A DNA stretch of 64,000 nucleotides from Methylobacterium gnaphalii (GCF_007992215.1 NZ_BJZV01000019.1:1-64000), one strand, 5' to 3'. Shown: positions 43,931 to 52,173, counted from the first letter of the stretch. Notes: generated by a model not told the origin, from the sequence alone. Program-made: numbers and translations.

Positions 43931-43984
43931 TCACAGGTTCAGCCGATCCTCTGATCCCTTGATGCAAGGATCAGGGGACAAGGT
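43931..43984. repeat. GATCC-rich palindromic repeat (copy 4), hairpin between pabC and mazG
   Basis: Contains CAGCCGATCC (shared with copy 1) and a strong hairpin, arms CCTCTGATCCCTTG and CAAGGATCAGGGG around ATG (43948-43978, one mismatch). It sits between the convergent pabC and mazG genes and may terminate one or both transcripts. Confidence 0.6.
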
Positions 43985-44017
43985 CGCTGCCAGCGTGATT
44001 CGCCGAGCCTGGAGCCG

Positions 44018-44848
44018 TCAGGGTTCCTTCCGTTTAACAGCCTGCCAGGCCGCTTCCATAACGGGGAGGGCGCTCGATGACAGCGAGTGGCCCTGCCCTG
44101 CGAGATGCTCCGCCATCGCCTCGAACCGGCGCTCGAACTTGCGGGTGCCTCGCCGGAGCGCCTCCTCCGGGTCGACGCCGGCATGCCGGGCCAAGTTCGC
44201 CACCGAGAACAGAAGATCGCCAATCTCCTCGGCGACGGCCTCCGGGTCGCCCTGCCCCAGGCTCTCCTCGACCTCGTCAGCCTCTTCCCGAACCTTGGCG
44301 ATCACGTCCCTCGCATCCGGCCAATCGAATCCGTAGCTGGCGGCCTTTCGCGAGATTTTTTCCGCGCGGGTGAGAGCCGGCAGCACCAGCGGGACCCCAT
44401 GGAGGGGTGACTCGCGTCTCGGGATGCTATTCCGCCGCACCTTCCCGGCGCGTTCCTCAGCTTTGATGCGCTGCCAAGCCAGATCCACCGCATGCGCGTC
44501 ATAGACCCGCTTGTCGGCCGGTACTGGGTTGCCCTCGGTGTCGAAGATGTGCGGGTGCCGGCGGATGAGCTTGGCAACGATGCTCTCGACAACGTCCGCG
44601 AACGCGAATTTTCCGGCTTCCTCCGCCATCCGAGCCTGAAAGACCACCTGCAGCAGCAGGTCCCCGAGCTCGTCGCGCAGGTCGTCGTCATCCGCCCGAT
44701 CGACCGCATCCGCGACCTCGTAGGCCTCCTCGATCGTGAAGGGCACGATGCTGGCTGGAGTCTGTGCGACATCCCAAGGACAGCCCCGAATCGGATCACG
44801 CAGCGTCGCCATCAGCGAGAGCAGGCTGTCGATGGATGCGTTGGGCAT
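44018..44848 (-). CDS. mazG: Nucleoside triphosphate pyrophosphohydrolase MazG
   Basis: A 276-residue all-helical enzyme hydrolysing NTPs/dNTPs to monophosphates, a housecleaning and stress-related role. Two MazG repeats are seen: the first with DPIRGCPWDVAQT (about 18-30) and the metal-binding EEAYEVADAVDRADDDDLRDELGD (in parts, about 39-62; EExxE...ExxD), the second with EEADEVEESLG and EEIGDLLFSVANLARHAGVD (about 205-224). The length is close to E. coli MazG (263). It is divergent from the replication-origin-like region to its right. Confidence 0.94.
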   Translation of the reverse strand: MPNASIDSLLSLMATLRDPIRGCPWDVAQTPASIVPFTIEEAYEVADAVDRADDDDLRDELGDLLLQVVFQARMAEEAGKFAFADVVESIVAKLIRRHPHIFDTEGNPVPADKRVYDAHAVDLAWQRIKAEERAGKVRRNSIPRRESPLHGVPLVLPALTRAEKISRKAASYGFDWPDARDVIAKVREEADEVEESLGQGDPEAVAEEIGDLLFSVANLARHAGVDPEEALRRGTRKFERRFEAMAEHLAGQGHSLSSSALPVMEAAWQAVKRKEP

Positions 44849-44946
44849 GGGTGGTCGTACCGCTTTCGTTCCAGAAGGTATCTCTTCGGCTCTCGCGCCT
44901 GTTCAGACGCTTATGCCTTGAGGCGTGGGATAACTGCCCCTGGATC

Positions 44947-44955
44947 TGTGGATAA
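44947..44955 (-). promoter_or_regulatory. DnaA box
   Basis: TTATCCACA on the minus strand is an exact match to the consensus DnaA-binding site. It stands at the edge of the A+T-rich part of the origin-like region. Confidence 0.6.
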
Positions 44956-45122
44956 TTCCAATTATTCCATACAATCCTACGGCAATTCGCCTGTTCGCTA
45001 CGAAGAACAGATTGCGCACCCTTTAGGAAATATATCAGACCATGATTTAGGAGAGTCATTTCAGCAGGTTATATGACTACCCGGAAAATCAATCTGGATC
45101 AGAGATTTAGAGCCGGTTTAGG

Positions 45123-45345
45123 TATGGGATTCTGCGTGGGGGCGCATTGGATTCTGCGTGCAGACGTATTGAATTCTGCGTGTCGGTTTCCCTCAGTCGC
45201 ATGGGATTCTGCGTGGTGGTGCATGGAATTCGGCGGGGAAAATCACGTGAGGCTGTGCATTCCGGGGATCATGGCGATGGGGCGCCCCGTATTGAACTCT
45301 GCGTAAGGCCCGAGGCCGGGTCTTCGCCGCATCGAAATCTGCGTG
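45123..45345 (+). repeat. Iteron array, consensus YATKGRATTCTGCGTG
   Basis: Direct 16-base repeats: 45123-45138, 45145-45160, 45167-45182, 45200-45215, a degenerate one 45222-45237, then 45290-45305 and 45330-45345. Start-to-start spacing is 22 bases for copies 1-3 and for 4-5, i.e. two helical turns, as expected for sites bound side by side by a Rep protein. The core ATTCTGCGTG is exact in four copies. Confidence 0.85.
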
Positions 45346-45484
45346 CCGTGTCTTCGTGCAATTGCCTGGGGATTGCCGGCATTGAGATGCGGGGAAAGCC
45401 GGGATAACCCGGATCCGCCACAGGACTCCGCGGTTACGAATCGTGCGACATCCGCTGCCATCCCCATCCGGCCTCGGTCGACTG

Positions 45485-46618
45485 ATGGGGCAGGGTGGCG
45501 GGGACGGGGATCGCGGAACGGGAATGTCGGGGCTCGAGCAGAAGATCGATCAGATCCGGGACACGGATCTGCGCGCCGAGCTCGAGCAGGCGCGTGGCGG
45601 ATTCCTGTTCGCTCAGATCGTCGAGCACATCCTGTTCCGCCAGCGCGAGCGGGATGAGCAGGCGGCTGCCGAGGCCACGCAGAAGAACCGGCGCGACGGC
45701 ATGGGGCGCGACCAGCGCCGGCGCGATGCCGTGCGTGAGGTCATCGAGAACGAGCCTGCGGCGCCGGAGAACCTGCAGCACATCCACTCGGTGCTGGCGC
45801 TCTGCGGCCTGCCCTACCGCGATCCTGGCCCCGTGCGGGAGGTGGTGCGCGAGTATGGCCGCAACTCACTGAGCCTCAGTGCCGGCCGGCTCAAGAACCC
45901 CGTTACGGGTGAGATGGAGGCGCAGGGGCTTCCCTTCGGGCCGAAGGCGCGCCTCCTGCTGCTGCACCTCTGCACGGAGGCCGTGCGCCAGCGCAGCCCC
46001 GTCATCGCCGTGGCCGACAGCCTGTCCGGCTTCATGCGCGAGATGGGTTTCGCCGTGACCGGCGGCGAGCGTGGGACCATCGGTGCCTTCAAGGAGCAAC
46101 TGAATCGGCTTGCGGCCTGCTCCATGCAGATCGGCCTCTGGGACGGCCGCGAGAGCGCCTCGACGCTGACCGTCCCGCCCTTCCGCCGGCTCGATCTGTG
46201 GCGACCGCAAGGGGCAGGGGAGGTAGTCTGGCAGCGCGAGGTGCAGTTCCACCAGGACTTCTACGAGAGCCTGATCAAGCACGCCCTGCCCGTCGATATC
46301 CGTGCGGCGCGGGCGCTGTCGGGGTCGGCGCGCAAGCTCGACCTGCTGTTCTGGGTCGGATACCGGCTGCGGGCGCTGCAGCGTCCGCTCAGGCTCACCT
46401 GGGACAACCTGCACAAGCAGTTCGGGGCGGACAACGCCAGCCAGCGCAGCTTCCGCCAGGCCTTCAAGGCCGATCTCGCCGGAGTGCTCGAGGTGTTTCC
46501 GCGCCTGCCGATCAGCCTTGATGAGCGTGGCATGCTGCTCAACCCAGCCGATCCGAGCGCGCTGATCGTCCCGCCGAAAGCAATCGGAATAGCTCGGAAG
46601 AAGCGTAGCGCAGCCTGA
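45485..46618 (+). CDS. repA: Plasmid-type replication initiator, RepA family
   Basis: A 377-residue protein resembling the 'plasmid encoded RepA' family of iteron-controlled initiators. It shows helical N-terminal parts (SGLEQKIDQIRDTDLRAELE), the central block LPFGPKARLLLLHLCTEAVR (about 147-166), TGGERGTIGAFKEQLNRLAA (about 190-209) and a C-terminal part with HALPVDIRAARALSGSARKLDLL-type wording, split near 270-290, plus SFRQAFKADLAGVLEVF. The ATG at 45524 is an equally good start. The iterons just upstream and inverted repeats downstream suit an initiator that binds and controls its own locus. Family assignment is by recognition only. Confidence 0.8.
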   Translation: MGQGGGDGDRGTGMSGLEQKIDQIRDTDLRAELEQARGGFLFAQIVEHILFRQRERDEQAAAEATQKNRRDGMGRDQRRRDAVREVIENEPAAPENLQHIHSVLALCGLPYRDPGPVREVVREYGRNSLSLSAGRLKNPVTGEMEAQGLPFGPKARLLLLHLCTEAVRQRSPVIAVADSLSGFMREMGFAVTGGERGTIGAFKEQLNRLAACSMQIGLWDGRESASTLTVPPFRRLDLWRPQGAGEVVWQREVQFHQDFYESLIKHALPVDIRAARALSGSARKLDLLFWVGYRLRALQRPLRLTWDNLHKQFGADNASQRSFRQAFKADLAGVLEVFPRLPISLDERGMLLNPADPSALIVPPKAIGIARKKRSAA

Positions 46619-46625
46619 TTTTTCT

Positions 46626-46825
46626 CGGAATACCGGGGCTCCGTTCGTGCGCATCAGCGTGATGATACAGCTGCTCACCCGTGACAACATGACGTGCGGC
46701 TGCGGGCTGGCTCGCATGGGAGCGGGATATCGTCTGCCAGCGGAATATTCCATCTATTATTCCGAATATGGAATAAAACGGAATTTTGGAAATACGGGAA
46801 TGGCTGGACGGAATAAGAATATTCC
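46626..46825. repeat. Cluster of GGAATA/TATTCC inverted repeats
   Basis: An A+T-rich gap after repA holds a palindrome GGAATATTCC (46742-46751), TATTCC-6-GGAATA (46758-46775), single GGAAT half-sites (46626, 46780, 46797) and GGAATA-4-TATTCC (46810-46825). Half-sites also occur upstream near 44954-44970. The pattern suggests an operator or centromere-like site for a dimeric DNA-binding protein; the binder is unknown. Confidence 0.7.
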
Positions 46826-46885
46826 ATTAGTGGATGGGTGAGGATCCTGGAACGGCGGTGATCCGAACGAGGAGATCGATGCGCC

Positions 46886-47545
46886 ATGGTTCTGTCCGAA
46901 GCGGAGGCCGAGGCACAGCTTTTAGCCCTGCACCGGCAGCGTGAGGCACTCGATCGCGCCATCGCGGATCTAACGCTCTATCTCGAACTCGGCCGCCGAC
47001 TGACCAAGGAAGCCGGCTTGGGCAACGCTCCGGCCCCCGGTCCGGCCATGGCCCCCGGCGATGTCCCGCTGGGCCAGGGCGGCGGGCGATGGAACCACGA
47101 CACCGATCCGCATCGGGCAGACCTCGCGTCGCACCAAGCCCCACCGGAGCGGCACGTCACCGCTCCAGGCCGGGCGCCAGCGACACCCGATCCCAGGATC
47201 ATGCCCAGCCCCGCCCCGGTTGGCGCGTCGGGTTCACCTCCGGCAGGGCCGCCGGCGGCGGGCGCTCCTCACCCGGTCGAGGGCGCCCTTTCGGAAGGCG
47301 TGCTCGCTCGCCGCTACGGTCGCGCGCTGATCGAGGCGGCCATTCAAGCCCTGCGCGAGGCCGGTCGGCCCCTCCATGCCAGCGAGATCCTGGCCGTGCT
47401 TACCAGCCGGGGTTTTTCCCTGCCTGGTCATGATGCCGTCGCCGCACTCAACACACGCCTCTGGAAGCGGTCTGGACCCGGAGGCCCGCTCGCGCGGATG
47501 GGCGATGCGGTCTATGCCCTGGCCGAAGCGGGGGGCGAGGCGTGA
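46886..47545 (+). CDS. HARE-HTH-like winged-helix protein with Pro-rich linker
   Basis: A 219-residue protein. The N-terminal 40 residues are a coiled-coil-like helix (LSEAEAEAQLLALHRQREAL and IADLTLYLELGRRL). A long Pro/Ala/Gly linker (about 45-140) leads to a C-terminal domain with IEAAIQALREAGRPLHASEI (about 148-167), LTSRGFSLPGHDAVAALNTR (about 171-190) and RMGDAVYALAEAG, the pattern of HARE-HTH domains found in DNA-associated proteins. It lies 60 bp after the inverted-repeat cluster, so it may bind that site. Function is inferred from position. Confidence 0.65.
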   Translation: MVLSEAEAEAQLLALHRQREALDRAIADLTLYLELGRRLTKEAGLGNAPAPGPAMAPGDVPLGQGGGRWNHDTDPHRADLASHQAPPERHVTAPGRAPATPDPRIMPSPAPVGASGSPPAGPPAAGAPHPVEGALSEGVLARRYGRALIEAAIQALREAGRPLHASEILAVLTSRGFSLPGHDAVAALNTRLWKRSGPGGPLARMGDAVYALAEAGGEA

Positions 47546-47768
47546 TGCACCGCGCCGGCCCGACGCACTGTAAGAACGGCGTGAGCAGGGCTGTCTCCTC
47601 GCCGGCCAGGGAGAGCAGCGCCGGAATCCCGGCCTGAACCTCTTCGGTCGTCACACCTCCTTTCCTTCCGCGACCTGGCATCTGCGAATTGACTGCGGGC
47701 CGCGAAGGCCGGATCAACGCGGGGATGCGTCGCCCGCGCGGTGACAAGACGGCAGAAGACGAGACGGG

Positions 47769-48896
47769 ATGGAACGGGAAGACGCCTGGCGGCAAACCGA
47801 TCGCTTGCAGACCGAGACCGGCAAGGGCGACCCCTTCGCCGCCGCCGTGCGCGGCACGCGCATGCCGATGATCATCACCGACCCGCGCCAGCCCGACAAT
47901 CCGATCGTCTACGTCAACGACGCCTTCCTCGGCCTGACCGGCTACGGGCGCGACGAGGTCATGGGGCAGAACTGCCGCTTCCTGCAGGGAGCGGACACCG
48001 ACAGGGCGGCCGTACAGCAGATCCGCGAAGCGGTCGAAGCGAACCGCGACATCTCCATCGACGTGCTGAACTACCGCAAGGACGGCACGCCGTTCTGGAA
48101 CGCGCTCTACATCAGCCCGGTCTCGAACGAGGCCGGCGAGGTGCTCTACTTCTTCGCCTCGCAGGTCGACGTCACCGACCGCATCGATGCGCATCTGAAG
48201 ACGTGGAGCGAGAAGGAGCATTTCGAGCGCGAGGTCGCCAAGCGCACGCGCGAATTGAGCGAGGCGCTCGCCGCCAAGACCATGCTGCTCCACGAGGTCG
48301 ACCATCGGGTCAAGAACAACCTTCAGATGGTCGCCTCGCTGCTGGCCCTGCAGACGCGCACCATCACCGATCCGGCGGCGCGGGAGACGATGGAGGGCAT
48401 GCTCAAGCGTGTCGAGGCGCTCGGCACGGTGCATCGCCGGCTCTACCAGTCGAACGATCTCGAGCGCTTCGATGTGACGGAGTTCGTGCGCGACCTTGCC
48501 GGTGACCTGGTGCGCGGGCTCGGGCGCGGCGACATCCGGCTGCATTTCGACGTCGAGGCCGTCGAGGTGCCCGTGGCCAAGGCGCCGCCGATCGCGCTGA
48601 TCCTGAACGAGCTGATCACCAATGCTCTCCGGCACGCCTTCCCCGATGGACGGCCGGGACGGCTCTCGATCGCGGTGACGCCCGGCGAGGCCTCCTTTGC
48701 GATCCAGGTCAGGGATGACGGTGTCGGGATGACGGATCCCGCCCCGGCTTCCGGACGGCGCTCCTTCGGCAAGCGGCTGATGGAAACCCTTGCCCGCCAG
48801 TTGAATGCCAGTATCACATGGCGGGCTGCCGATCCCGGCACCGTCGTCCATATCAGTCTGCCCCACGACGCGGCAGTCCATTCGGAGCCCAGGTGA
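47769..48896 (+). CDS. Blue-light-sensing LOV histidine kinase (HisKA_2 type)
   Basis: A 375-residue soluble kinase. The N-terminal LOV/PAS domain (about 25-140) has the photoactive cysteine in GQNCRFLQG (about 67-75), with NDAFLGLTGY before it and YRKDGTPFWNALYISPV after it; all flavin-contact motifs are present. A coiled linker leads to the HisKA_2 phosphoacceptor HEVDHRVKNNLQMVASLLAL (about 175-194). The ATPase has LNELITNALRHAFPDG (about 280-295) and VRDDGVGM (about 316-323). The GTGA overlap with the next gene makes it a kinase-regulator pair. By family it should respond to blue light. Confidence 0.92.
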   Translation: MEREDAWRQTDRLQTETGKGDPFAAAVRGTRMPMIITDPRQPDNPIVYVNDAFLGLTGYGRDEVMGQNCRFLQGADTDRAAVQQIREAVEANRDISIDVLNYRKDGTPFWNALYISPVSNEAGEVLYFFASQVDVTDRIDAHLKTWSEKEHFEREVAKRTRELSEALAAKTMLLHEVDHRVKNNLQMVASLLALQTRTITDPAARETMEGMLKRVEALGTVHRRLYQSNDLERFDVTEFVRDLAGDLVRGLGRGDIRLHFDVEAVEVPVAKAPPIALILNELITNALRHAFPDGRPGRLSIAVTPGEASFAIQVRDDGVGMTDPAPASGRRSFGKRLMETLARQLNASITWRAADPGTVVHISLPHDAAVHSEPR

Positions 48897-49342
48897 CCGA
48901 GCCTTTGAGGGTCCTGCTGGTCGAGGACGAGGCCCTGATCCTGATGCAGCTCGAGATGCTGCTGGAGGATGCCGGGCACAGCGTCGTCGGCACGGCCATG
49001 ACTGCGTCTGCCGGTTCGGCGCTGCTGCGCGAGACCCGGCCCGAGCTGGTCTTCGTCGACCTGCGGCTGGCCGAAGGGTCCTCCGGTCTCGATGTGGCGC
49101 GAACCGCGAGCGATCTCGGCGGCATCGCCTGCGTGTTCATCACCGCCAATCCGCGCCAGCTCGGCGATGACCTTGCCGGTGCCGCCGCGGTGATCGCCAA
49201 GCCGTTCTCGGGCGGTGTCCTGGAGGACACCCTGGCCTTCCTCGAACAGGCCCTGCGCCGGCCCCCGCCGTCCCTCGCCGTGCCGCACGGCATGGTGCTG
49301 GCGCCGGCATTCCTGGCGAATTGGGCGCCGGCGGAGGGATAG
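48893..49342 (+). CDS. Single-domain response regulator, partner of LOV kinase
   Basis: A 149-residue CheY-like receiver with a GTG start overlapping the kinase stop. Acidic pocket LLVEDEALIL (about 9-18), phosphoacceptor Asp in LVFVDLRLAEG (about 52-62), Thr of VFITANP and Lys of VIAKPFSGG are all present. There is no output domain, so it probably signals by protein contact or phosphotransfer. A 30-residue Pro-rich tail follows the domain. Confidence 0.9.
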   Translation: MTEPLRVLLVEDEALILMQLEMLLEDAGHSVVGTAMTASAGSALLRETRPELVFVDLRLAEGSSGLDVARTASDLGGIACVFITANPRQLGDDLAGAAAVIAKPFSGGVLEDTLAFLEQALRRPPPSLAVPHGMVLAPAFLANWAPAEG

Positions 49343-49345
49343 GGC

Positions 49346-49954
49346 CTACGCTTTCAGTCTCACATCCTCTGGACGGGGTGCGTCCGGGCGAGCCCAGTCG
49401 GTGGGCGGGCTGATCAACGTAATCTTGCGGCGGCGCGAGCGGCGGCTGATCTCCGAGATGCGACAGACCAGCCGCACGGAGGTCTGGGCGGACAGGCTCA
49501 AGGCCGGACGCCTCGGCATCAGGATGTAGAGGTAGACATCGTCGTAGGGCTGGCCCGAGAAGCGGGCATTCGAGCCGTCGAGGTCGCGGGCGATGTTGAC
49601 GCGCCGGCCGAGAGCGGTCCGGTCTGCTTGAGCGCGCTTGTGCCAGGGTTCGGAGGCACTCTTGTCGATCCAGGTCTGAGGTGCGAGGCGGCCGGCGCCG
49701 GGCTTCTTCAAGACCACGCTCTTGAGACGGCACTTGTGCCGCTCGACGTCGTGCAGGCGCAGGCGGAGGCAGCGGAACGGCCCGTCGTCGAGATAGTCGG
49801 CCCAGGTCAGCGACCAGAGCTGCTCCTCCTCCGCCAATGCCTTCCGGCGTGCCTGCGCGTCGCGCCGGAAGGCGAGCACGAAGGTGGCGAAGCTGGAGAG
49901 GGCTGCCACCCACAGGAGGATCCAGGCCGTCAGACTCGATTCGCCGAAGGGCAC
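49346..49954 (-). CDS. Hypothetical membrane-anchored protein
   Basis: A 202-residue protein with one N-terminal membrane helix (SLTAWILLWVAALSSFATFV, about 6-25), then a strongly basic cytoplasmic part containing PFRCLRLRLHDVERHKCRLK and VRLVCRISEISRRSRRRKIT. No known domain recognised. It is convergent with the response regulator gene, with stops only 3 bp apart. Confidence 0.55.
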   Translation of the reverse strand: MPFGESSLTAWILLWVAALSSFATFVLAFRRDAQARRKALAEEEQLWSLTWADYLDDGPFRCLRLRLHDVERHKCRLKSVVLKKPGAGRLAPQTWIDKSASEPWHKRAQADRTALGRRVNIARDLDGSNARFSGQPYDDVYLYILMPRRPALSLSAQTSVRLVCRISEISRRSRRRKITLISPPTDWARPDAPRPEDVRLKA

Positions 49955-50061
49955 GGGACCTCACGCGTCGACGCGGGACAGGATGGGAAACCTATCGGGC
50001 CAGCGAAGCGGCGCAAGACCGAGCTGCGCACGGTTCGAAATCGGGGGGAAGGTGTGGCTCC

Positions 50062-50096
50062 GCCGTCATCGCTTCGGCTCTGCGCGCAATGACGGC
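50062..50096. repeat. REP-like inverted repeat
   Basis: GCCGTCAT and ATGACGGC flank CGCTTCGGCTCTGCGCGCA. The TCATCGC...GCGCAATGACGG form belongs to the same REP-like type as the sites at 18349 and 54243. It lies just past the porin stop codon and could help end its transcript. Confidence 0.5.
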
Positions 50097-50100
50097 TTGA

Positions 50101-51558
50101 TCAATACTGGATCGTCGCCCGCATCCCGACGACGGCGGCATTCTTGACCCGGCCGAGTTCGGGATAGCGCGGATTGGCAATGCCGCCACCGGGATGCAGG
50201 ATCAGCTGGGCGTCCGGCTGCACCGTGAAGCCGGGGACCACCAGGGCCTGGTAGGTCGCCTCGAGCACCGTCTCGCCGCGCCGGCGCGGCATCGGCATGC
50301 CGGTATAGGCGATGGTGTCGGCATCGGCCCGGCGTGCGTCGTCGCTGATCCGGGCATGGGCCAGGCTGAGGCCAATCGTGTCGTCGTCGCGGCCCTCGAA
50401 CAGGCCTTTATAGGCGAGGCCCGTATCGACATAGGCGTCCACCAAGCTGGAGCGGGTCGGCGAGTAGGCAGCGCGCACGAAGAAGCCCAGGCCCTCGTCG
50501 TCCTTGTTGGTCTCGCGATACAGCGTCTGGTCCCAGATCGCGTAGATGCCGGCATTGCCGCGCAGGGGCCGGCCGATGCCGGTGGAGTTCGGAGCGGCCA
50601 GCGGCACGCCGTTGGTGTCGAAGCGCAGGGAATCGAAGCGGCCGAAATGCTGCCAGCCGCCCAGCGTGATGTCGCCGGGCAAGCCCTTGGCATCCTTGTC
50701 GGTGTTGTAGGCGTAGGTGGCCTCGGCGATGACGAGCGCCGGGTCGCGCGTGCGGAAATTGGTGCCGGTGCGGTCGAGGCGTTGCGCGTCCGGATCGTCA
50801 CCGGGGCGATTGGCACCGGCCGGGTCGCCGTCGTAGATCCCCGCCTGCAACGAGAAGCCGCCGCCCGGCACGTATTTGGCGCGAACCGCCGGGGCCGCCA
50901 GCGGATAGGCCGGCCCGTCGCTCGGCAGGTTGAGCCCGGTGATCGCCGGCCAGCCGAAGGTGGAGTTCACGAAGAGCGTCGCCGTCTGGCTGACGAAGAA
51001 TTCGGTATCGGCCGCCTGCTGGCCGATACGCAGGCCGAGCTTGCCGTCCATGAACTGCTGATCGAACCAGAGCACGTAGAGCCGGCTGGAGGGCAGGGCC
51101 TCGATCACGCTCGTGGTGAGCAGGTTGCCAACGTAGTAACGCGACAGCCCGGTGCCGTGGATGAAGTAGGCGTTGGCGTGGATTGTCGCGCCTTCCCAGC
51201 CGACGAGCTTCTGCAGGTTCAGGTTGAGCCGGAGATTCAGGCGATCCTCGGCGATCGCGCCCTGACGGATGCCGCCGACCGGGTTGCCGAGGAAGTCGGC
51301 GATGTAGGTCAGGCTGTACTCGATGCCCTTCTCCTTCAGCACCGGGCGGATGCCGAGGGGATCGCCGAAGGGTCCGAGGGAGGGCGCGATCGAGCGGACA
51401 TAGCCGCCCGAGGCCTGGCTGGTCGATTCAGGCTGCGAGACCGAGATGCGCGGGTCGCCGCCCGCGCCTTCGAATTCCTGCGCTCGCGCCGGGCAGGCGA
51501 GGGCGGTGGCAAGCAGGAACACCCCCGAGAGGTGGCGCAGCACGGTCGTCCCCGGCAA
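50101..51558 (-). CDS. Carbohydrate-selective porin, OprB family
   Basis: A 485-residue outer-membrane protein. A signal peptide (VLRHLSGVFLLATALACPARA) is cleaved before QEFEGAGG. The OprB domain starts at GIRPVLKEKGIEYSLTYIAD (about 69-88), with LQKLVGWEGATIHANAYFIHG-type segments, LYVLWFDQQFMDGKLGLRIG and EATYQALVVPGFTVQPDAQLIL. The protein ends in an aromatic strand (VGMRATIQY), as expected for barrel insertion. The start is a TTG; a GTG five codons later is possible. It probably lets sugars or other solutes in. Confidence 0.87.
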   Translation of the reverse strand: MPGTTVLRHLSGVFLLATALACPARAQEFEGAGGDPRISVSQPESTSQASGGYVRSIAPSLGPFGDPLGIRPVLKEKGIEYSLTYIADFLGNPVGGIRQGAIAEDRLNLRLNLNLQKLVGWEGATIHANAYFIHGTGLSRYYVGNLLTTSVIEALPSSRLYVLWFDQQFMDGKLGLRIGQQAADTEFFVSQTATLFVNSTFGWPAITGLNLPSDGPAYPLAAPAVRAKYVPGGGFSLQAGIYDGDPAGANRPGDDPDAQRLDRTGTNFRTRDPALVIAEATYAYNTDKDAKGLPGDITLGGWQHFGRFDSLRFDTNGVPLAAPNSTGIGRPLRGNAGIYAIWDQTLYRETNKDDEGLGFFVRAAYSPTRSSLVDAYVDTGLAYKGLFEGRDDDTIGLSLAHARISDDARRADADTIAYTGMPMPRRRGETVLEATYQALVVPGFTVQPDAQLILHPGGGIANPRYPELGRVKNAAVVGMRATIQY

Positions 51559-51648
51559 CGTGACTCGGGGCGGACGTTAAGGCGAGGTGAGGATCGTGGC
51601 CAGGGCTACGGAGGCGGCACGCGCCGAGACCGGCGGCTTGCGGCTTTT

Positions 51649-51924
51649 CTACCGCAGTCCGGCCGAGGCGTCGGCCTCGCGCCGCGCCGGACGCGTCCAG
51701 ACCGGCTTGCCCGGCAGGTGCAGGGGAGCGGCCGCGCTCACGTCCGAGCCGATGATCGAGGTGATGCGGGCGGTGCGGCCGGCAAAGCCCTGCCCGCTCT
51801 TCGACGAGCCCTTGGCCGCGAGCACGGCGGCCGGATCGACGCTCTGAGCCAGAACGGGGGAGGCGGCGAATGCGGCGCCCAGAACGCCGAGCGCGGCGAA
51901 TGCAGTGACGGACCGAACGACCAT
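51649..51924 (-). CDS. Small exported protein, unknown
   Basis: A 91-residue protein starting MVVRSVTAFAALGVLGAAFA, a clear signal peptide with cleavage near SPVLAQ. The mature part is about 65 residues, basic, with SSKSGQGFAGRTARITSIIG. I recognise no family. Divergent from the small exported protein at 52174, with two matching operators between them. Confidence 0.6.
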   Translation of the reverse strand: MVVRSVTAFAALGVLGAAFAASPVLAQSVDPAAVLAAKGSSKSGQGFAGRTARITSIIGSDVSAAAPLHLPGKPVWTRPARREADASAGLR

Positions 51925-52010
51925 GGCCGAAATCCCAATACGAACCGCGCTGCACCCGGCAGGCGGCACGTCCCCTCGTGCAGGAACCTAAGCCTTTCCG
52001 CCCTGTTCGG

Positions 52011-52080
52011 ATGTGCGATTTCGCACGACTTCACAGACGAGGACTTTGACTTGGTCTCATGTGCGAAACTGCACGACATT
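52011..52080. promoter_or_regulatory. Twin operators ATGTGCGA-N3-(C/T)GCACGAC
   Basis: Two near-identical imperfect palindromes, 52011-52029 and 52059-52077, share ATGTGCGA and GCACGAC and start 48 bases apart. The first contains GTGCGA-TT-TCGCAC. They lie between divergent small exported-protein genes (starts 51924 and 52174). This looks like a regulator-binding site pair; the regulator is not identified. Confidence 0.65.
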
Positions 52081-52173
52081 ACGGCGAGACGCTGCCCATC
52101 TCACGGTCTCACCAAGAAGACACGGCCCCCGATATTTGACGGAGACCGCGCACAAACGACAAGGAAGATGACC

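Larger units (their letters stand above)
44930..45442. other. Iteron-type replication-origin-like region
   Basis: This region has the parts of an iteron plasmid origin in order. A perfect DnaA box lies on the minus strand (TGTGGATAA, 44947-44955). An A+T-rich stretch follows (about 44950-45065) with half-sites AATTCC and TATTCC. An array of 16-base iterons is next (45123-45345), then the RepA-type gene. No ORF of note lies in it. Function as an origin, active or relict, is inferred from the layout. Confidence 0.72.

Noticed and set aside
43764..43967. 67-codon minus-strand ORF between pabC and mazG
   Set aside because: No ribosome binding site or recognised relative, and its start overlaps the GATCC-rich hairpin; kept out as unsupported.
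45120..45350. CRISPR array
   Set aside because: Repeats are 16 bases with 6-base gaps and irregular distances, with no spacers of constant 30-40 bases and no cas genes; iterons explain them.
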